NCBI GenBank assembly: GCA_044226195.1
Contig: JBGAHO010000006.1
Coordinates: 47,486 to 111,485, forward strand
Source: RPQJ01 sp044226195
GTDB taxonomy: Bacteria; Pseudomonadota; Gammaproteobacteria; Steroidobacterales; Steroidobacteraceae
DNA length: 64,000 bases
Reading direction: 5' to 3'
Position 1 is the first letter of the stretch. Every line of letters starts with the position of its first letter. Shown piece after piece: positions 15,773 to 26,171 of this stretch. A program made the translations under genes and the position numbers. Under the pieces are notes generated by a model, which saw only the letters and a list, made by a program, of their open reading frames with translations, was not told where the DNA came from and did not search any database.

Positions 15773-17077
15773 CTATTCGATGTACGCGCGCTCGCCGTGC
15801 TCGGCGAGGTCGAGTCCTTCCGACTCCTCCTCCGCGCTGACCCGCAGGCCCACGATCCGGTCGAGGAGCTTGAAGATCGCGTAGGTGACGATGCCGCACC
15901 ACGCGGCGGTCGCCGCGACACCCACGAGCTGCACCACGAACTGCGAGCCGACCCCGTGCGTGGCCTGTCCGACACCGCCCCAGGCAGTCCCCGCAAAAAC
16001 CGCGGTGAGCAGCGAGCCCACTACGCCGCCGACGCCGTGCACCGGCGAGACATCGAGCGAATCGTCGACCTGCAGCCTGCGTTTCAGCACCTGCGTCGCG
16101 TGGAAGCACACGACGCCGGCGAGGCCGCCGATGATCACTGCGCCGAGCGGTCCGACGAATCCGGACGCGGGCGTGATGGTGCCGAGGCCGGCGACGGTGC
16201 CCGTGACGATGCCGAGCATGCTCGGCTTGCCGAAGCGCCACCACTCCATCCCCATCCACGCGAGGGACCCGGCGGCGGCCCCGAGGTGCGTCGCCAGCAT
16301 GGCCATGCCGGCGTCGCCGTTGGCCGCGAGCGCGCTGCCGGCATTGAAGCCGAACCAGCCGACCCAGAGCATGCCGGCACCGAGCACGGTCAGTGGCAGC
16401 GAGTGCGGAGGCATCGCCACCTGCGGGAACCCGCGCCGCCGCCCGACGACGAGCGCGCCGACCAGCGCGGCCATGCCCGCGTTGACGTGGACGACGATCC
16501 CGCCCGCGAAATCCATCACGCCCATCCGGGCCAGCCAGCCACCGCCCCACACCCAGTGCGCGACCGGCACGTAGACCAGCAGCAGCCAGAGCACGCTGAA
16601 TCCGACGACTGCGGCGAACCGGATCCGCTCGGCGAAACCGCCCACCACCAGCGCCGGCGTGATGATCGCGAACGTCATCTGGAACATGGCGAACACGGTC
16701 TCGGGCACGGAACCCCGCAACGCGGCGCGATCGATCCCGGCGAATCCGGCTTCACGCAGGCTGCCGATCCAAGGCTGGAACGAACCGCCGTCGCCGAACA
16801 CCAGGCCGTAGCCGACCATGACCCACAGCAGCGACACCACGCTGGTGATCGCCACGCACTGCATCAGCACCGACAGCACGTTGCGCGACCGGACCAGGCC
16901 ACCATAGAACGCCGCGAGCCCGGGCAGCGTCATGAACAGGACGAGCGCCGTGGCGGTGATGAGCCAGGCGGTGTCGCCCGAATCGAGGGTGCCGCTGGCG
17001 GACGACGCGACGGCCGGCAGCAAGACGCCGGCGCCGGCCACGGCGCAAGCCGCGACCGCCTGGTTCCTGGTTTTCAT
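15773..17077 (-). CDS. amt: Ammonium transporter
   Basis: An 11-helix ammonia channel of 434 aa with an N-terminal leader (TRNQAVAACAVAGAGVLLPA) that is probably cleaved, as in E. coli AmtB. The pore signatures are visible: AFYGGLVRSRNVLS near 60, the conserved DFAGGIVVHVNAGMAALVGA near residue 190 with a twin-histidine His, and the second His in SPVHGVGGVVGSLL near 340. The start is ATG 17077; an in-frame TTG sits 9 bp further upstream. It conducts ammonia inward for nitrogen assimilation by GS-GOGAT, whose gltBD genes lie 21 kb away. No glnK/glnB gene is adjacent, unlike the usual pair. Confidence 0.95.
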   Translation of the reverse strand: MKTRNQAVAACAVAGAGVLLPAVASSASGTLDSGDTAWLITATALVLFMTLPGLAAFYGGLVRSRNVLSVLMQCVAITSVVSLLWVMVGYGLVFGDGGSFQPWIGSLREAGFAGIDRAALRGSVPETVFAMFQMTFAIITPALVVGGFAERIRFAAVVGFSVLWLLLVYVPVAHWVWGGGWLARMGVMDFAGGIVVHVNAGMAALVGALVVGRRRGFPQVAMPPHSLPLTVLGAGMLWVGWFGFNAGSALAANGDAGMAMLATHLGAAAGSLAWMGMEWWRFGKPSMLGIVTGTVAGLGTITPASGFVGPLGAVIIGGLAGVVCFHATQVLKRRLQVDDSLDVSPVHGVGGVVGSLLTAVFAGTAWGGVGQATHGVGSQFVVQLVGVAATAAWCGIVTYAIFKLLDRIVGLRVSAEEESEGLDLAEHGERAYIE

Positions 17078-17211
17078 GGGGTCCAAAGCCTAAGCCAAGA
17101 CTGGGTCTTTTGCAGCGCCAAAAAGAATCCGGTCGCAGCCGGACTTGGACTCCCCGCCAATCCTCTCTAGCCTAGGCGGTCCGGGAAGCGTCCCGACGGG
17201 GGAGTCAGACG

Positions 17212-18849
<1,638 letters not shown>

Positions 18850-18884
18850 GGCCGCCGCCCGCCAGGCTCGAGAGGTAATCGACA

Positions 18885-20480
18885 ATGACATTCCTGCGCT
18901 CCACAGGCCTGCCGGCACTCGCGGCACTGGCCATGCTGCCCATGGGCCCCGCCGCCGCGGCGGAAGACGCGCTGATCCAGCCGGTGGTGGAAGTCGCGAA
19001 GAACCGCGAACCCGTCATCGTGCACGCCGCGCAACTGTCGGCCGCGCAGCAGAAGCTCGCGGCGTTCGAAAAGAAGACGGGCCGACGGCCCAACATCCTC
19101 GTGTTCATCATGGACGACGTGGGCTGGGGCGATCTCGGCGCGTACGGCGGCGGAGTCGCGGTCGGCGCACCCACGCCGAACATGGACCGGCTGGCCCGCG
19201 AGGGGCTGCGCCTCACCTCGACGTACTCGCAGCCGAGCTGCTCGCCGACGCGCGCGACGATCATGACCGGCCGGCTGCCGATGCGCCACGGCCTGCTGCG
19301 GCCGCCGATGGCCGGCGAGCACGGCGGCCTCGAGGGCGAGGTGACGATGGCGCAGCTGCTGTCGGATGCGGGCTACCGGACGGTCGCGGTCGGCAAGTGG
19401 CACATGGGCGAGAACGTGCAGTCGCAGCCGCAGAACGTCGGCTTCGACGAGTTCTACGGCTTCCTCACCGTCGCCGACATCTACACCGAGTGGCGCGACC
19501 CGTACTTCAATCCCGACATCGCCAACAAGCCGGGGCGCCACGACTTCATCGCGAACATCCCGTTCAGCAAGGACCTCGTGCAGGCGCGCAAGGGCGGCGC
19601 CGTCGAGAAGGTGAAGGAGATCGACATCCCGGTGATGGAGCAGCTCGACGACCTGTTCGCGAGCTACTCGATCAATTTCCTCAAGTCGCGCAAGGGTTCG
19701 AAGCAGCCGTTCTTCCTCTACCACGCGACGACCGGCGTGCACTTCGACAACTACCCGTCCGCCGAGTGGAAAGGCAAGTCGCCGGCGGGGTACCCGGTGA
19801 AGGACGTGATGGTGCACCTCGACGACATCGCGGGGCGCCTGGTCCAGACCTTGAAGGACACGGGACAGCTCGAGGACACGCTGGTGTTCATCACCTCGGA
19901 TAACGGGCCGGAGATGGAGACGTGGCCGGACTCCGCGGTGACGCCGTTCCGCGGCTCGAAGGGATCGACGTGGGAAGGCGGCGTGCGCGTGCCGGGCATC
20001 GCGTACTGGCCGGGCATGATCAAGCCGGGGCGCGAGTCGGACGGCATTTTCGACCTCGCCGACCTGTTCGCCACGTCGCTCACGCTGGCCGGCGCGGGCG
20101 ACAAGGTGCCCGGCGACCGGTACGTCGACAGCATCGACCAGGCGTCCTTCCTGCTCGCGGACGACGGCGAGTCGAACCGCAAGTTCGAGTACTACTGGCT
20201 CGGCGACAAGTTCTCCGGCGTGCGTTTCGGCGAGTACAAGTTCATGGCACTCAACGAGCAGGAAGTGCCGAACGACTACCTCGAGGGCGGATTCGGCGGC
20301 TCGGTCACGCAGCTCGCCTACGGTGCGCTCTACGACCTGTGGCTCGACCCGAAGGAGACGCACAACATCCTGATCCGCAAGCTGCCGTACATCACGCTCT
20401 ACCAGGGCGCGGCGGCGCGGCACCTCGCGACCTTCAAGGCGTTCCCGCCGAAGCGAATCGTGGAGATCCAGGCGCGCTGA
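18885..20480 (+). CDS. Periplasmic arylsulfatase
   Basis: A 531 aa type I sulfatase with a signal peptide (MTFLRSTGLPALAALAMLPM, then GPAAAA). The calcium-binding aspartates lie in FIMDDVGWGDLG near residue 78. The formylglycine site is C119 in CSPTRATIMTG (CxPxR core). The lysine motif is VAVGKWHMGE near 170, and the second metal motif is FITSDNGPEME near 337. It hydrolyses sulfate esters in the periplasm. The cysteine must be converted to formylglycine, and no maturation enzyme lies in this window. It is in the same orientation as the acyl-CoA ligase, so desulfation may precede CoA activation. Confidence 0.92.
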   Translation: MTFLRSTGLPALAALAMLPMGPAAAAEDALIQPVVEVAKNREPVIVHAAQLSAAQQKLAAFEKKTGRRPNILVFIMDDVGWGDLGAYGGGVAVGAPTPNMDRLAREGLRLTSTYSQPSCSPTRATIMTGRLPMRHGLLRPPMAGEHGGLEGEVTMAQLLSDAGYRTVAVGKWHMGENVQSQPQNVGFDEFYGFLTVADIYTEWRDPYFNPDIANKPGRHDFIANIPFSKDLVQARKGGAVEKVKEIDIPVMEQLDDLFASYSINFLKSRKGSKQPFFLYHATTGVHFDNYPSAEWKGKSPAGYPVKDVMVHLDDIAGRLVQTLKDTGQLEDTLVFITSDNGPEMETWPDSAVTPFRGSKGSTWEGGVRVPGIAYWPGMIKPGRESDGIFDLADLFATSLTLAGAGDKVPGDRYVDSIDQASFLLADDGESNRKFEYYWLGDKFSGVRFGEYKFMALNEQEVPNDYLEGGFGGSVTQLAYGALYDLWLDPKETHNILIRKLPYITLYQGAAARHLATFKAFPPKRIVEIQAR

Positions 20481-20496
20481 GAGCGCGCCGCGCGGA

Positions 20497-21714
20497 TCAC
20501 GCGGCCGGCAGCAGGCGACGCAGGAGCCCCTCGGCCTCGGCGAGGGTCATGTTCTTCGGCACCGGATAGTCGCGGTGCGCCTCGATCATCGCGGCGCGCG
20601 CGATCTCCGGGACGTCCGCGGCCTTGAGCACGGCGAGCTTCTCCGGGATGCCGACGTTGCGATTCAATTCGCGCACGCGCTCGACGAAGCGCGCCGCCAG
20701 GGCCGCCTTCGATTCGGCAGCCGTGCCGGCGCCGATGGCGACCGCCAGTTGCGCGAGGCGCTCCTGCGCGAGCGGCGCGTCCTGGATGTAGTCGAGCACG
20801 TACGGCAGCACGATCGCGTTGGCGAGGCCGTGCGGCACGCCGTACATGCCCCCCAGCTTGTGCGAGAACGCGTGCACGTAGCCGACGTAGGCCTTGGTGA
20901 ACGCGAGCCCCGCGTAGAACGAGGCCAGCGCCATCGCTTCGCGCGCGGCGAGGTCGGTGCCTTCGGTGCAGGCGCGCGGCAGGTTCGCGAAGATCATGCG
21001 CACGGCCGACGTGCAGTGCAGCGGCGTCTCCGCGTGCGGCCAGCGGTTCATGTGCGCCTCGACCGCGTGCGTCAGCGCGTCCATGCCGGTGGCCGCCGTG
21101 ATCGACGGCGGCATGCCCTGCATGATGACCGGATCGAGCGCCGTCGCGAGCGGCACGAGCTTCGGATCGATGACGGCCGCCTTCGCATGCTTGACCGGAT
21201 CGGTCACGACCGCGGCGACCGTCACCTCGGAACCCGTGCCGGCCGTCGTCGGGATGGCGAACAGCGGCAGCATCGGCTTCGACACCTTGAGCATGCCCAC
21301 GAGCTTCGCCGGTGACTTGCCGGTCACGGCCATCGCGCCGATGACCTTGGCGGCGTCGATCGCCGAGCCGCCGCCGACGGCGAGAACGGCGTCGCTGCCG
21401 TGCGCACGCACGGCCTCGTAGCCGGCCTGCAGCACGGGATAGGTCGGGTCGGGCGTGATGCCGTCGTGCACCGCCACGTCGATGCCCTGCTCCGCGAGCG
21501 CGCGACGGATGGGCTCGATCAGGCCGAGCTTCACCAGCACGGCGTCGGTCACGATCATCACGCGCCGGAAGCCGAACTGGCCGATCGCCTGGCACAGGCG
21601 TCCGGCCGACCCGGCGCCGACGAACGCGGTGGGTCGCGGGATCGCGACGGCCCGCGACACCGGCCACATGAACGGCTTCACCAGCCGGTAGGCCAGCAGT
21701 CGAAGTGCGAACAT
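20497..21714 (-). CDS. Iron-containing alcohol dehydrogenase
   Basis: A 405 aa group III alcohol dehydrogenase. The NAD-binding motif is AVGGGSAIDAAKVIGA near residue 100. Metal ligands are expected at Asp and His in GMDALTHAVEAH near 209 and at two His in YVHAFSHKLGGMYGVPHGLA near 280-292. The Rossmann-like N-terminal half and alpha-helical C-terminal half match family length. It interconverts an alcohol and aldehyde with NAD(H). The gene converges with the arylsulfatase, with 16 bp between them. It is the third alcohol dehydrogenase type in this window, besides zinc and PQQ enzymes. Confidence 0.92.
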   Translation of the reverse strand: MFALRLLAYRLVKPFMWPVSRAVAIPRPTAFVGAGSAGRLCQAIGQFGFRRVMIVTDAVLVKLGLIEPIRRALAEQGIDVAVHDGITPDPTYPVLQAGYEAVRAHGSDAVLAVGGGSAIDAAKVIGAMAVTGKSPAKLVGMLKVSKPMLPLFAIPTTAGTGSEVTVAAVVTDPVKHAKAAVIDPKLVPLATALDPVIMQGMPPSITAATGMDALTHAVEAHMNRWPHAETPLHCTSAVRMIFANLPRACTEGTDLAAREAMALASFYAGLAFTKAYVGYVHAFSHKLGGMYGVPHGLANAIVLPYVLDYIQDAPLAQERLAQLAVAIGAGTAAESKAALAARFVERVRELNRNVGIPEKLAVLKAADVPEIARAAMIEAHRDYPVPKNMTLAEAEGLLRRLLPAA

Positions 21715-21732
21715 GTCAGTGCACCCTGGTTT

Positions 21733-21747
21733 TGATGCACCGCATCA
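21733..21747. repeat. Short dyad upstream of the iron alcohol dehydrogenase
   Basis: TGATGC and GCATCA flank ACC, a perfect 6 bp dyad 19 bp before the start codon. It could be an operator half-site pair, but dyads this short arise by chance. Confidence 0.2.
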
Positions 21748-21805
21748 TGCGTCGGCCGCCGCGGCCTGCCAAGTAGGGATCGCCCCGATCCGGCGGGCCG
21801 GACCG

Positions 21806-22312
21806 CTAGCGCGGCAGGGCGCCGGCGGCCTCGAGCGCACGGACATAATCGACGGCGCGCGCCTCGGCGTAGTAGTCGATCGTGAACCCGAGCGCCGCCA
21901 GTACCAGCAGGCCGACCGCCAGCCCGTGGAAGGACGGCCGGCCGACGGCGAACACGAACACCAGGGCCAGCAGGACCGCGATCGCATAGCCGAGCCGGTA
22001 GAGGCCGAAGCTCTTCACGACCTCGCGGACGCGCGGCCCTTCCTGGGCGGCAAACCGCCCCGGGTCCTTCTGGTGCAGTTCCGTCAGCTCGCGCACCTGG
22101 CTGTCGGTGCGGAAATAGACGGAACCACCGACGCTGAGGCCGAGCACCGCGCACAGCACCAGCGAGATCGCGAGGCCGCGGGCGAAGGGCTGGCGCACCA
22201 GGAACCAGAGCCACAGCGCCGCGACCAGGCACAGCACGCCCGCCGCGAGAATCAGCGCGGCCTCGGACTTCTCGCCGCTGAAGTAGGTCCTGAGGATGGC
22301 GGTCACGTCCAT
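21806..22312 (-). CDS. Four-helix membrane protein, function unknown
   Basis: A 168 aa inner-membrane protein. Helices lie at roughly residues 18-36, 44-62, 105-122 and 128-145. A soluble loop of about 40 residues sits between helices 2 and 3 (TDSQVRELTELHQKDPGRFA). ATG 22310-22312 is preceded by GGAGG at 5 nt; a GTG two codons upstream overlaps that ribosome site and is less likely. It is followed downstream on the same strand by the iron alcohol dehydrogenase and preceded by the amidase, so it may be in their operon. No family recognised. Confidence 0.75.
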   Translation of the reverse strand: MDVTAILRTYFSGEKSEAALILAAGVLCLVAALWLWFLVRQPFARGLAISLVLCAVLGLSVGGSVYFRTDSQVRELTELHQKDPGRFAAQEGPRVREVVKSFGLYRLGYAIAVLLALVFVFAVGRPSFHGLAVGLLVLAALGFTIDYYAEARAVDYVRALEAAGALPR

Positions 22313-22325
22313 GGACACCTCCGGG

Positions 22326-23822
22326 TCAGGGGATGGCGTGCGGCGCCACGCGGTCGCGCCACGGTCGCGCCTGCTCGAGTTGCGCGGCGAGCCGGAACAG
22401 CATGGCCTCGGCGCCGATGCCGGCGGTGAACAGCAGGCCCATCGGCAGGCCGTCCGCGGTCCAGTGCAGCGGCAGGGACATTGACGGCTGCCCCGTGACG
22501 TTGGCGACCATGGTGTAGGGCGCGGCCGTGAACACCGGCTGGAACGCCTCGATCACCTTCGCGCGCTGGCTGAGCAGCGCCGCGGCGGGCAGCGAGGTGA
22601 GCAGCTTCAGGCCCTGCCGCTGCATCGTCGTGAGCTTGTACGCGCCGATCGGCATCGGCGGCACGCCGACCGTGGGCGTCATCAGCACGTCGAAGCCGGC
22701 AGCCCACTTGAGCCACTGGCGCGAGAACTGCTGCATGGTCCACAGCGCCGTCGCCACGTCGGCGGCCGACTGCGCCTCGCCCATCTTCGCCAGCACCCAG
22801 GTCGCCAGCTCGACGTCGTCGGACGTCGCCTCGCGACCGACCAGCGTCTTCGCGAGTCGCAGGGTCGCCGCGACGTCGGCGGACACCAGCGCGGCATAGC
22901 TTTCGACGAAGGATTCGGGCGGCAGCGGCAGGCGCACCTCGACGAGCTCGTGGCCGAGGTCGGCGAGCGCCACGGCCGTCGACTCGATCGCGCGCCGGTT
23001 CTCCTCGTGCAGCGTGCCCGCGAGGCCCGGGTCGTACGTGAATGCGATGCGCAGGCGACCGGGGGGCAACTGCGTTTCCTGCAGGTAGGGTCGCTCGGGC
23101 GCCGGCAGCTTCATCAGCTGCTGCGGGTAGTCGCCGCAGGTCGCATCGAGCAGCGCGGCCGAATCGCGCACCGTGCGCGTCACGACGTGCTCGCCGATGT
23201 AGCCCCACCAGATGTCGGGCGCATGCGGGCCGGTGGGGTTGCGGCCGCGACTCGGCTTGAGCCCCACGAGTCCGCAGTTGGACGCGGGCGTGCGGATCGA
23301 GCCGCCGCCGTCGTTCGCATTCGCCGCCGGGCAGATGCGGGCCGCGACCGCGGCGGCCGAACCGCCGCTCGACCCGCTCGAGGTGCGCTCGAGGTTCCAG
23401 GGATTGCGGGTCGGGCCGAACAGCTCGGGCTCGGTCACGTTGGTGACGCCGAGCTCGGGCGTGTTGGTCTTGCCGAAGATCACGAGGCCCGCCTGCAGGT
23501 AGCGTCGCGTGAGCTCCTCGTGCTCGGCCGGCACGTAATCGCGGAAGAGGCGCGACCCGAAGCGCATCGGCTCGCCGGCGTAGGCCGTCATCAGGTCCTT
23601 GATCAGGAAGGGGACGCCGCGCAGCGGTCCGTCGGGCAGTCCCGCCGCGATGGCGGCCCGGGCCCGCCCTTCCATCAGGTGGATCACCGCGTTGACCTGC
23701 GGATTGACCGCGGCGGTGCGCGCCAGTGCCTCGTCGAGCAGTTCGGCCGGGCTCACCTCGCCCTTGCGCACCAGTTCCGCGAGTCCGAGGCAGTCGTGCT
23801 GCCCGTAGTCCGGCATGGCCAT
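22326..23822 (-). CDS. Amidase signature family hydrolase
   Basis: A 498 aa amidase with the Ser-cisSer-Lys triad. Lys is in GVPFLIKDLMTAY near residue 77. The glycine/serine signature SSGSSGGSAAAVAA lies near 150, and nucleophile Ser in DGGGSIRTPASNCGLVGLKP near 175. It hydrolyses an amide bond to acid and ammonia in the cytoplasm. ATG 23822 lies behind GGGGGGA at about 10 nt; another ATG two codons inside is possible. The gene diverges from the PQQ dehydrogenase, sharing a 116 bp control region that contains the operator-like palindrome at 23919. The substrate is unknown. Confidence 0.92.
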   Translation of the reverse strand: MAMPDYGQHDCLGLAELVRKGEVSPAELLDEALARTAAVNPQVNAVIHLMEGRARAAIAAGLPDGPLRGVPFLIKDLMTAYAGEPMRFGSRLFRDYVPAEHEELTRRYLQAGLVIFGKTNTPELGVTNVTEPELFGPTRNPWNLERTSSGSSGGSAAAVAARICPAANANDGGGSIRTPASNCGLVGLKPSRGRNPTGPHAPDIWWGYIGEHVVTRTVRDSAALLDATCGDYPQQLMKLPAPERPYLQETQLPPGRLRIAFTYDPGLAGTLHEENRRAIESTAVALADLGHELVEVRLPLPPESFVESYAALVSADVAATLRLAKTLVGREATSDDVELATWVLAKMGEAQSAADVATALWTMQQFSRQWLKWAAGFDVLMTPTVGVPPMPIGAYKLTTMQRQGLKLLTSLPAAALLSQRAKVIEAFQPVFTAAPYTMVANVTGQPSMSLPLHWTADGLPMGLLFTAGIGAEAMLFRLAAQLEQARPWRDRVAPHAIP

Positions 23823-23876
23823 GATTCTCGTTCCCCCCATCGCGTCGCGGACGATCATGAGCCGAAAGCCGGACAC

Positions 23877-23905
23877 TTGCCAATGCCCCGCGCTGCGCCG
23901 ACACT
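23877..23905 (+). promoter_or_regulatory. Candidate sigma-70 promoter of the PQQ dehydrogenase
   Basis: TTGCCA at 23877-23882 and GACACT at 23900-23905 are separated by 17 bp. The -10 box is poor. Transcription from here would start near 23912, just before the palindrome at 23919-23930, so a bound repressor there would block it. Confidence 0.35.
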
Positions 23906-23918
23906 CGCGACCACCCTC

Positions 23919-23930
23919 GAACAAATGTTC
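23919..23930. promoter_or_regulatory. Operator-like palindrome GAACAAATGTTC shared with the alkB operator
   Basis: GAACA and TGTTC flank AA, ending 8 nt before the PQQ dehydrogenase start. The 12-mer is the exact reverse complement of the core of the alkB/TetR palindrome at 34325-34336. The flanks differ (CTC...CAC here, TTA...TAA there). I infer binding by the same TetR regulator. The site also contains the ATG of a five-codon frame (23925-23942) whose stop overlaps the gene's start as ATGA. Confidence 0.6.
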
Positions 23931-23938
23931 CACGCGCC

Positions 23939-26080
23939 ATGAACCACCGCACGCTGCGCTCGCTCGCCCTCCTCGCCCTCGTCTGCGCCGGCACGGCACT
24001 CGCCGGCGGCGGCCCTGGCAGCGTCGACGGCAAGCGCATCGCGGCCGCGGACGGCGAGCCGCAGAACTGGCTGGCGCACGGCCGCACCTACGGCGAGCAG
24101 CGTTACAGCCCGCTCGCGCAGATCAACGACCACAACGTGGAACGGCTAGGACTCGCCTGGGCCGTGCCGATGGGCACCTACCGCGGTCTCGAGGCGACGC
24201 CGCTGGTGATCGACGGCGTGATGTACACCACGGCGACGTGGAGCGTCGTCTACGCGCTCGATGCGAAGACCGGCCGGCAGCTGTGGTCCTACGATCCGCA
24301 GGTGCCGCGCGAATGGGGTCGGTACGGTTGCTGCGACGCGGTCAACCGCGGCGTCGCCGTGTGGAAGGGCAGCGTGTACGTCGGCACGTTCGACGGTCGC
24401 CTGGTCGCGCTCGACGCGAAGACGGGCCGCAAGCGCTGGGAAGTGAACACGATCGACCGTAGCAAGCCGTACACCATCACCGGCGCGCCGCGCGTGGTGA
24501 AGGGGAAGGTCCTGATCGGCAACGGCGGCGGCGAATACGGCGTGCGCGGCTACCTCTCGGCGTACGACGCGAAGACGGGCCAGCTCGCCTGGCGGTTCTA
24601 CACCGTGCCCGGCAATCCCAAGGACGGCTTCGAGAACCCGGAGATGGCCGAGGCCGCAAAGACCTGGCACGGCGAATGGTGGGTCGGCGGCGGCGGCGGC
24701 ACGGTGTGGGACTCGATGGCCTACGACCCCGACCTCGACACGCTGTACGTCGGCACCGGCAACGGGTCGCCGTGGAACCGCGAAATCCGCTCGCCCGGCG
24801 GTGGCGACAACCTCTACCTGTCGTCGATCCTCGCGCTGAACCCGAACACGGGTCGCCTCAAGTGGTACTACCAGACGACGCCGGCCGAGAGCTGGGACTA
24901 CACGGCGACGCAGCACATCGTGCTCGCCGACCTGACGATCGACGGCAAGCCGCGCAAGGTGCTGATGCAGGCGCCGAAGAACGGCTTCTTCTACGTCCTC
25001 GACCGCGTGACCGGCCAACTGCTGTCGGCGGACAAGTTCGCCCCCGTGACGTGGGCCGATCACGTCGACCTGCAGACGGGCCGCCCGGTCGAGAATCCGG
25101 CCGCGAGCTACAAGAACCAGACCGCGCTCATCATTCCGGCGCCCTATGGCGCGCACAACTGGCAGCCGATGGCCTACAACCCCGGCACGGGCCTCGTGTA
25201 CATCCCCGCGCACCAGCCGCTCGGCGTGTACCCGCCGCCGCAGGACGTGCTGCGCACCGGCCACTACCAGCGTCGCGACATGTTCTGGAACCCGGGCATC
25301 GACTGGAATACGTTCCTCGACACCGTCGAGGGCCTGATCCAGAAGCTCGGCGGCGTGCTGCCGCCCGACCGCGGCTACCTCAAGGCCTGGGATCCGCTGC
25401 AGAAGAAGACGCTGTGGGAGATCGAGCAGCCCGCGTGGTGGAACGGCGGCCTGCTCACGACGGCCGGCAACCTGCTGGTGCAGGGCACGGGTGACGGCCG
25501 CATCGTCGCCTACGCCGCGGACAGCGGCCGGATCCTGTGGGCGCTGCCGACCTCGATCGGCATCATCGCGCCGCCGATCACCTACGAGGTCGACGGCGTG
25601 CAGTACATCACGGTGATGGCGGGCTACGGCGGCGCGGGCGGCGTGACGGGCGGCGATCCGCGCACCATGGCGTCGGCGCGCTACGTGAATTCAGGCTACG
25701 TGCTGACCTTCAAGCTCGACGGCCAGGCCCCGATGCCGCGCATCGCCGAGCGCAACACCTCGATTCCGGAGCCGCCGGCCATCGACGCGACGCCCGAGCA
25801 GGTCCAGAACGGCAAGTACAAGTACATGAGCACCTGCATGGTCTGCCACGGCGCGCTGGTGGTCTCGGGCGGCGTGCTGCCCGACCTGCGCATGCTGACC
25901 GCGGAGAAGCACCAGATCTTCCGCAACATCGTGTTCGACGGCGTGATCCACAGCGCCGGCATGCCGCGCCTCGGCGACCTGCTCAGCGAGCAGGACGTGC
26001 ACGACATCCACGCCTACATCATCGAGCGCGCGAAGCAGGACCGCGCGGCGATCGCGGCCGCCGCGGCGGCCCCCCAGTAG
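23939..26080 (+). CDS. PQQ-dependent quinohemoprotein alcohol dehydrogenase
   Basis: A 713 aa periplasmic enzyme with signal peptide (MNHRTLRSLALLALVCAGTA), an eight-bladed propeller of PQQ repeats (for example YALDAKTGRQLWSYD), and a C-terminal cytochrome c domain. The vicinal cysteines C131-C132 (YGCCDAVNRG) and E85 contact PQQ. The probable catalytic base is D320 in ESWDYTATQH. Residue 322 is Thr rather than Asp, which points to calcium and not lanthanide. Haem c attaches at C633-C636-H637 (CMVCH). It oxidises alcohols and passes electrons through its own haem to a cytochrome or quinone. No Shine-Dalgarno is visible. It converges with the TonB receptor operon. Confidence 0.94.
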   Translation: MNHRTLRSLALLALVCAGTALAGGGPGSVDGKRIAAADGEPQNWLAHGRTYGEQRYSPLAQINDHNVERLGLAWAVPMGTYRGLEATPLVIDGVMYTTATWSVVYALDAKTGRQLWSYDPQVPREWGRYGCCDAVNRGVAVWKGSVYVGTFDGRLVALDAKTGRKRWEVNTIDRSKPYTITGAPRVVKGKVLIGNGGGEYGVRGYLSAYDAKTGQLAWRFYTVPGNPKDGFENPEMAEAAKTWHGEWWVGGGGGTVWDSMAYDPDLDTLYVGTGNGSPWNREIRSPGGGDNLYLSSILALNPNTGRLKWYYQTTPAESWDYTATQHIVLADLTIDGKPRKVLMQAPKNGFFYVLDRVTGQLLSADKFAPVTWADHVDLQTGRPVENPAASYKNQTALIIPAPYGAHNWQPMAYNPGTGLVYIPAHQPLGVYPPPQDVLRTGHYQRRDMFWNPGIDWNTFLDTVEGLIQKLGGVLPPDRGYLKAWDPLQKKTLWEIEQPAWWNGGLLTTAGNLLVQGTGDGRIVAYAADSGRILWALPTSIGIIAPPITYEVDGVQYITVMAGYGGAGGVTGGDPRTMASARYVNSGYVLTFKLDGQAPMPRIAERNTSIPEPPAIDATPEQVQNGKYKYMSTCMVCHGALVVSGGVLPDLRMLTAEKHQIFRNIVFDGVIHSAGMPRLGDLLSEQDVHDIHAYIIERAKQDRAAIAAAAAAPQ

Positions 26081-26105
26081 GCCCGGCCGGGAATTGTAGA
26101 GAACA

Positions 26106-26165
26106 GGCGACACTCGCCATTTTCCGGCGCGGGCGCGGGCCCGGCCGAAAATGGCGAGTGTCGCC
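26106..26165. terminator. Long inverted repeat between convergent genes (bidirectional terminator or REP-like element)
   Basis: Arms 26106-26123 and 26148-26165 pair over 18 bp without mismatch, and CGGC/GCCG extends the stem past one bulged base around a GC-rich loop. Each arm is itself a small palindrome (GGCGA-CAC-TCGCC and GGCGA-GTG-TCGCC). It sits in the 91 bp between the stops of the PQQ dehydrogenase and the TonB receptor. AAAA/TTTT tracts lie inside the stem, and no U-run follows it. Confidence 0.7.
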
Positions 26166-26171
26166 CCTCTT

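Noticed and set aside
17087..17211. A possible sigma-54 promoter upstream of the ammonium transporter
   Set aside because: TTGGCGCTGCA looks similar to the -24/-12 pattern, but the GG to GC spacing is wrong.
25835..25850. Lanthanide-dependent (XoxF-type) assignment for the PQQ dehydrogenase
   Set aside because: Two residues after the catalytic D320 is Thr, not the Asp that marks lanthanide enzymes. The C-terminal haem also places it with quinohemoprotein alcohol dehydrogenases.
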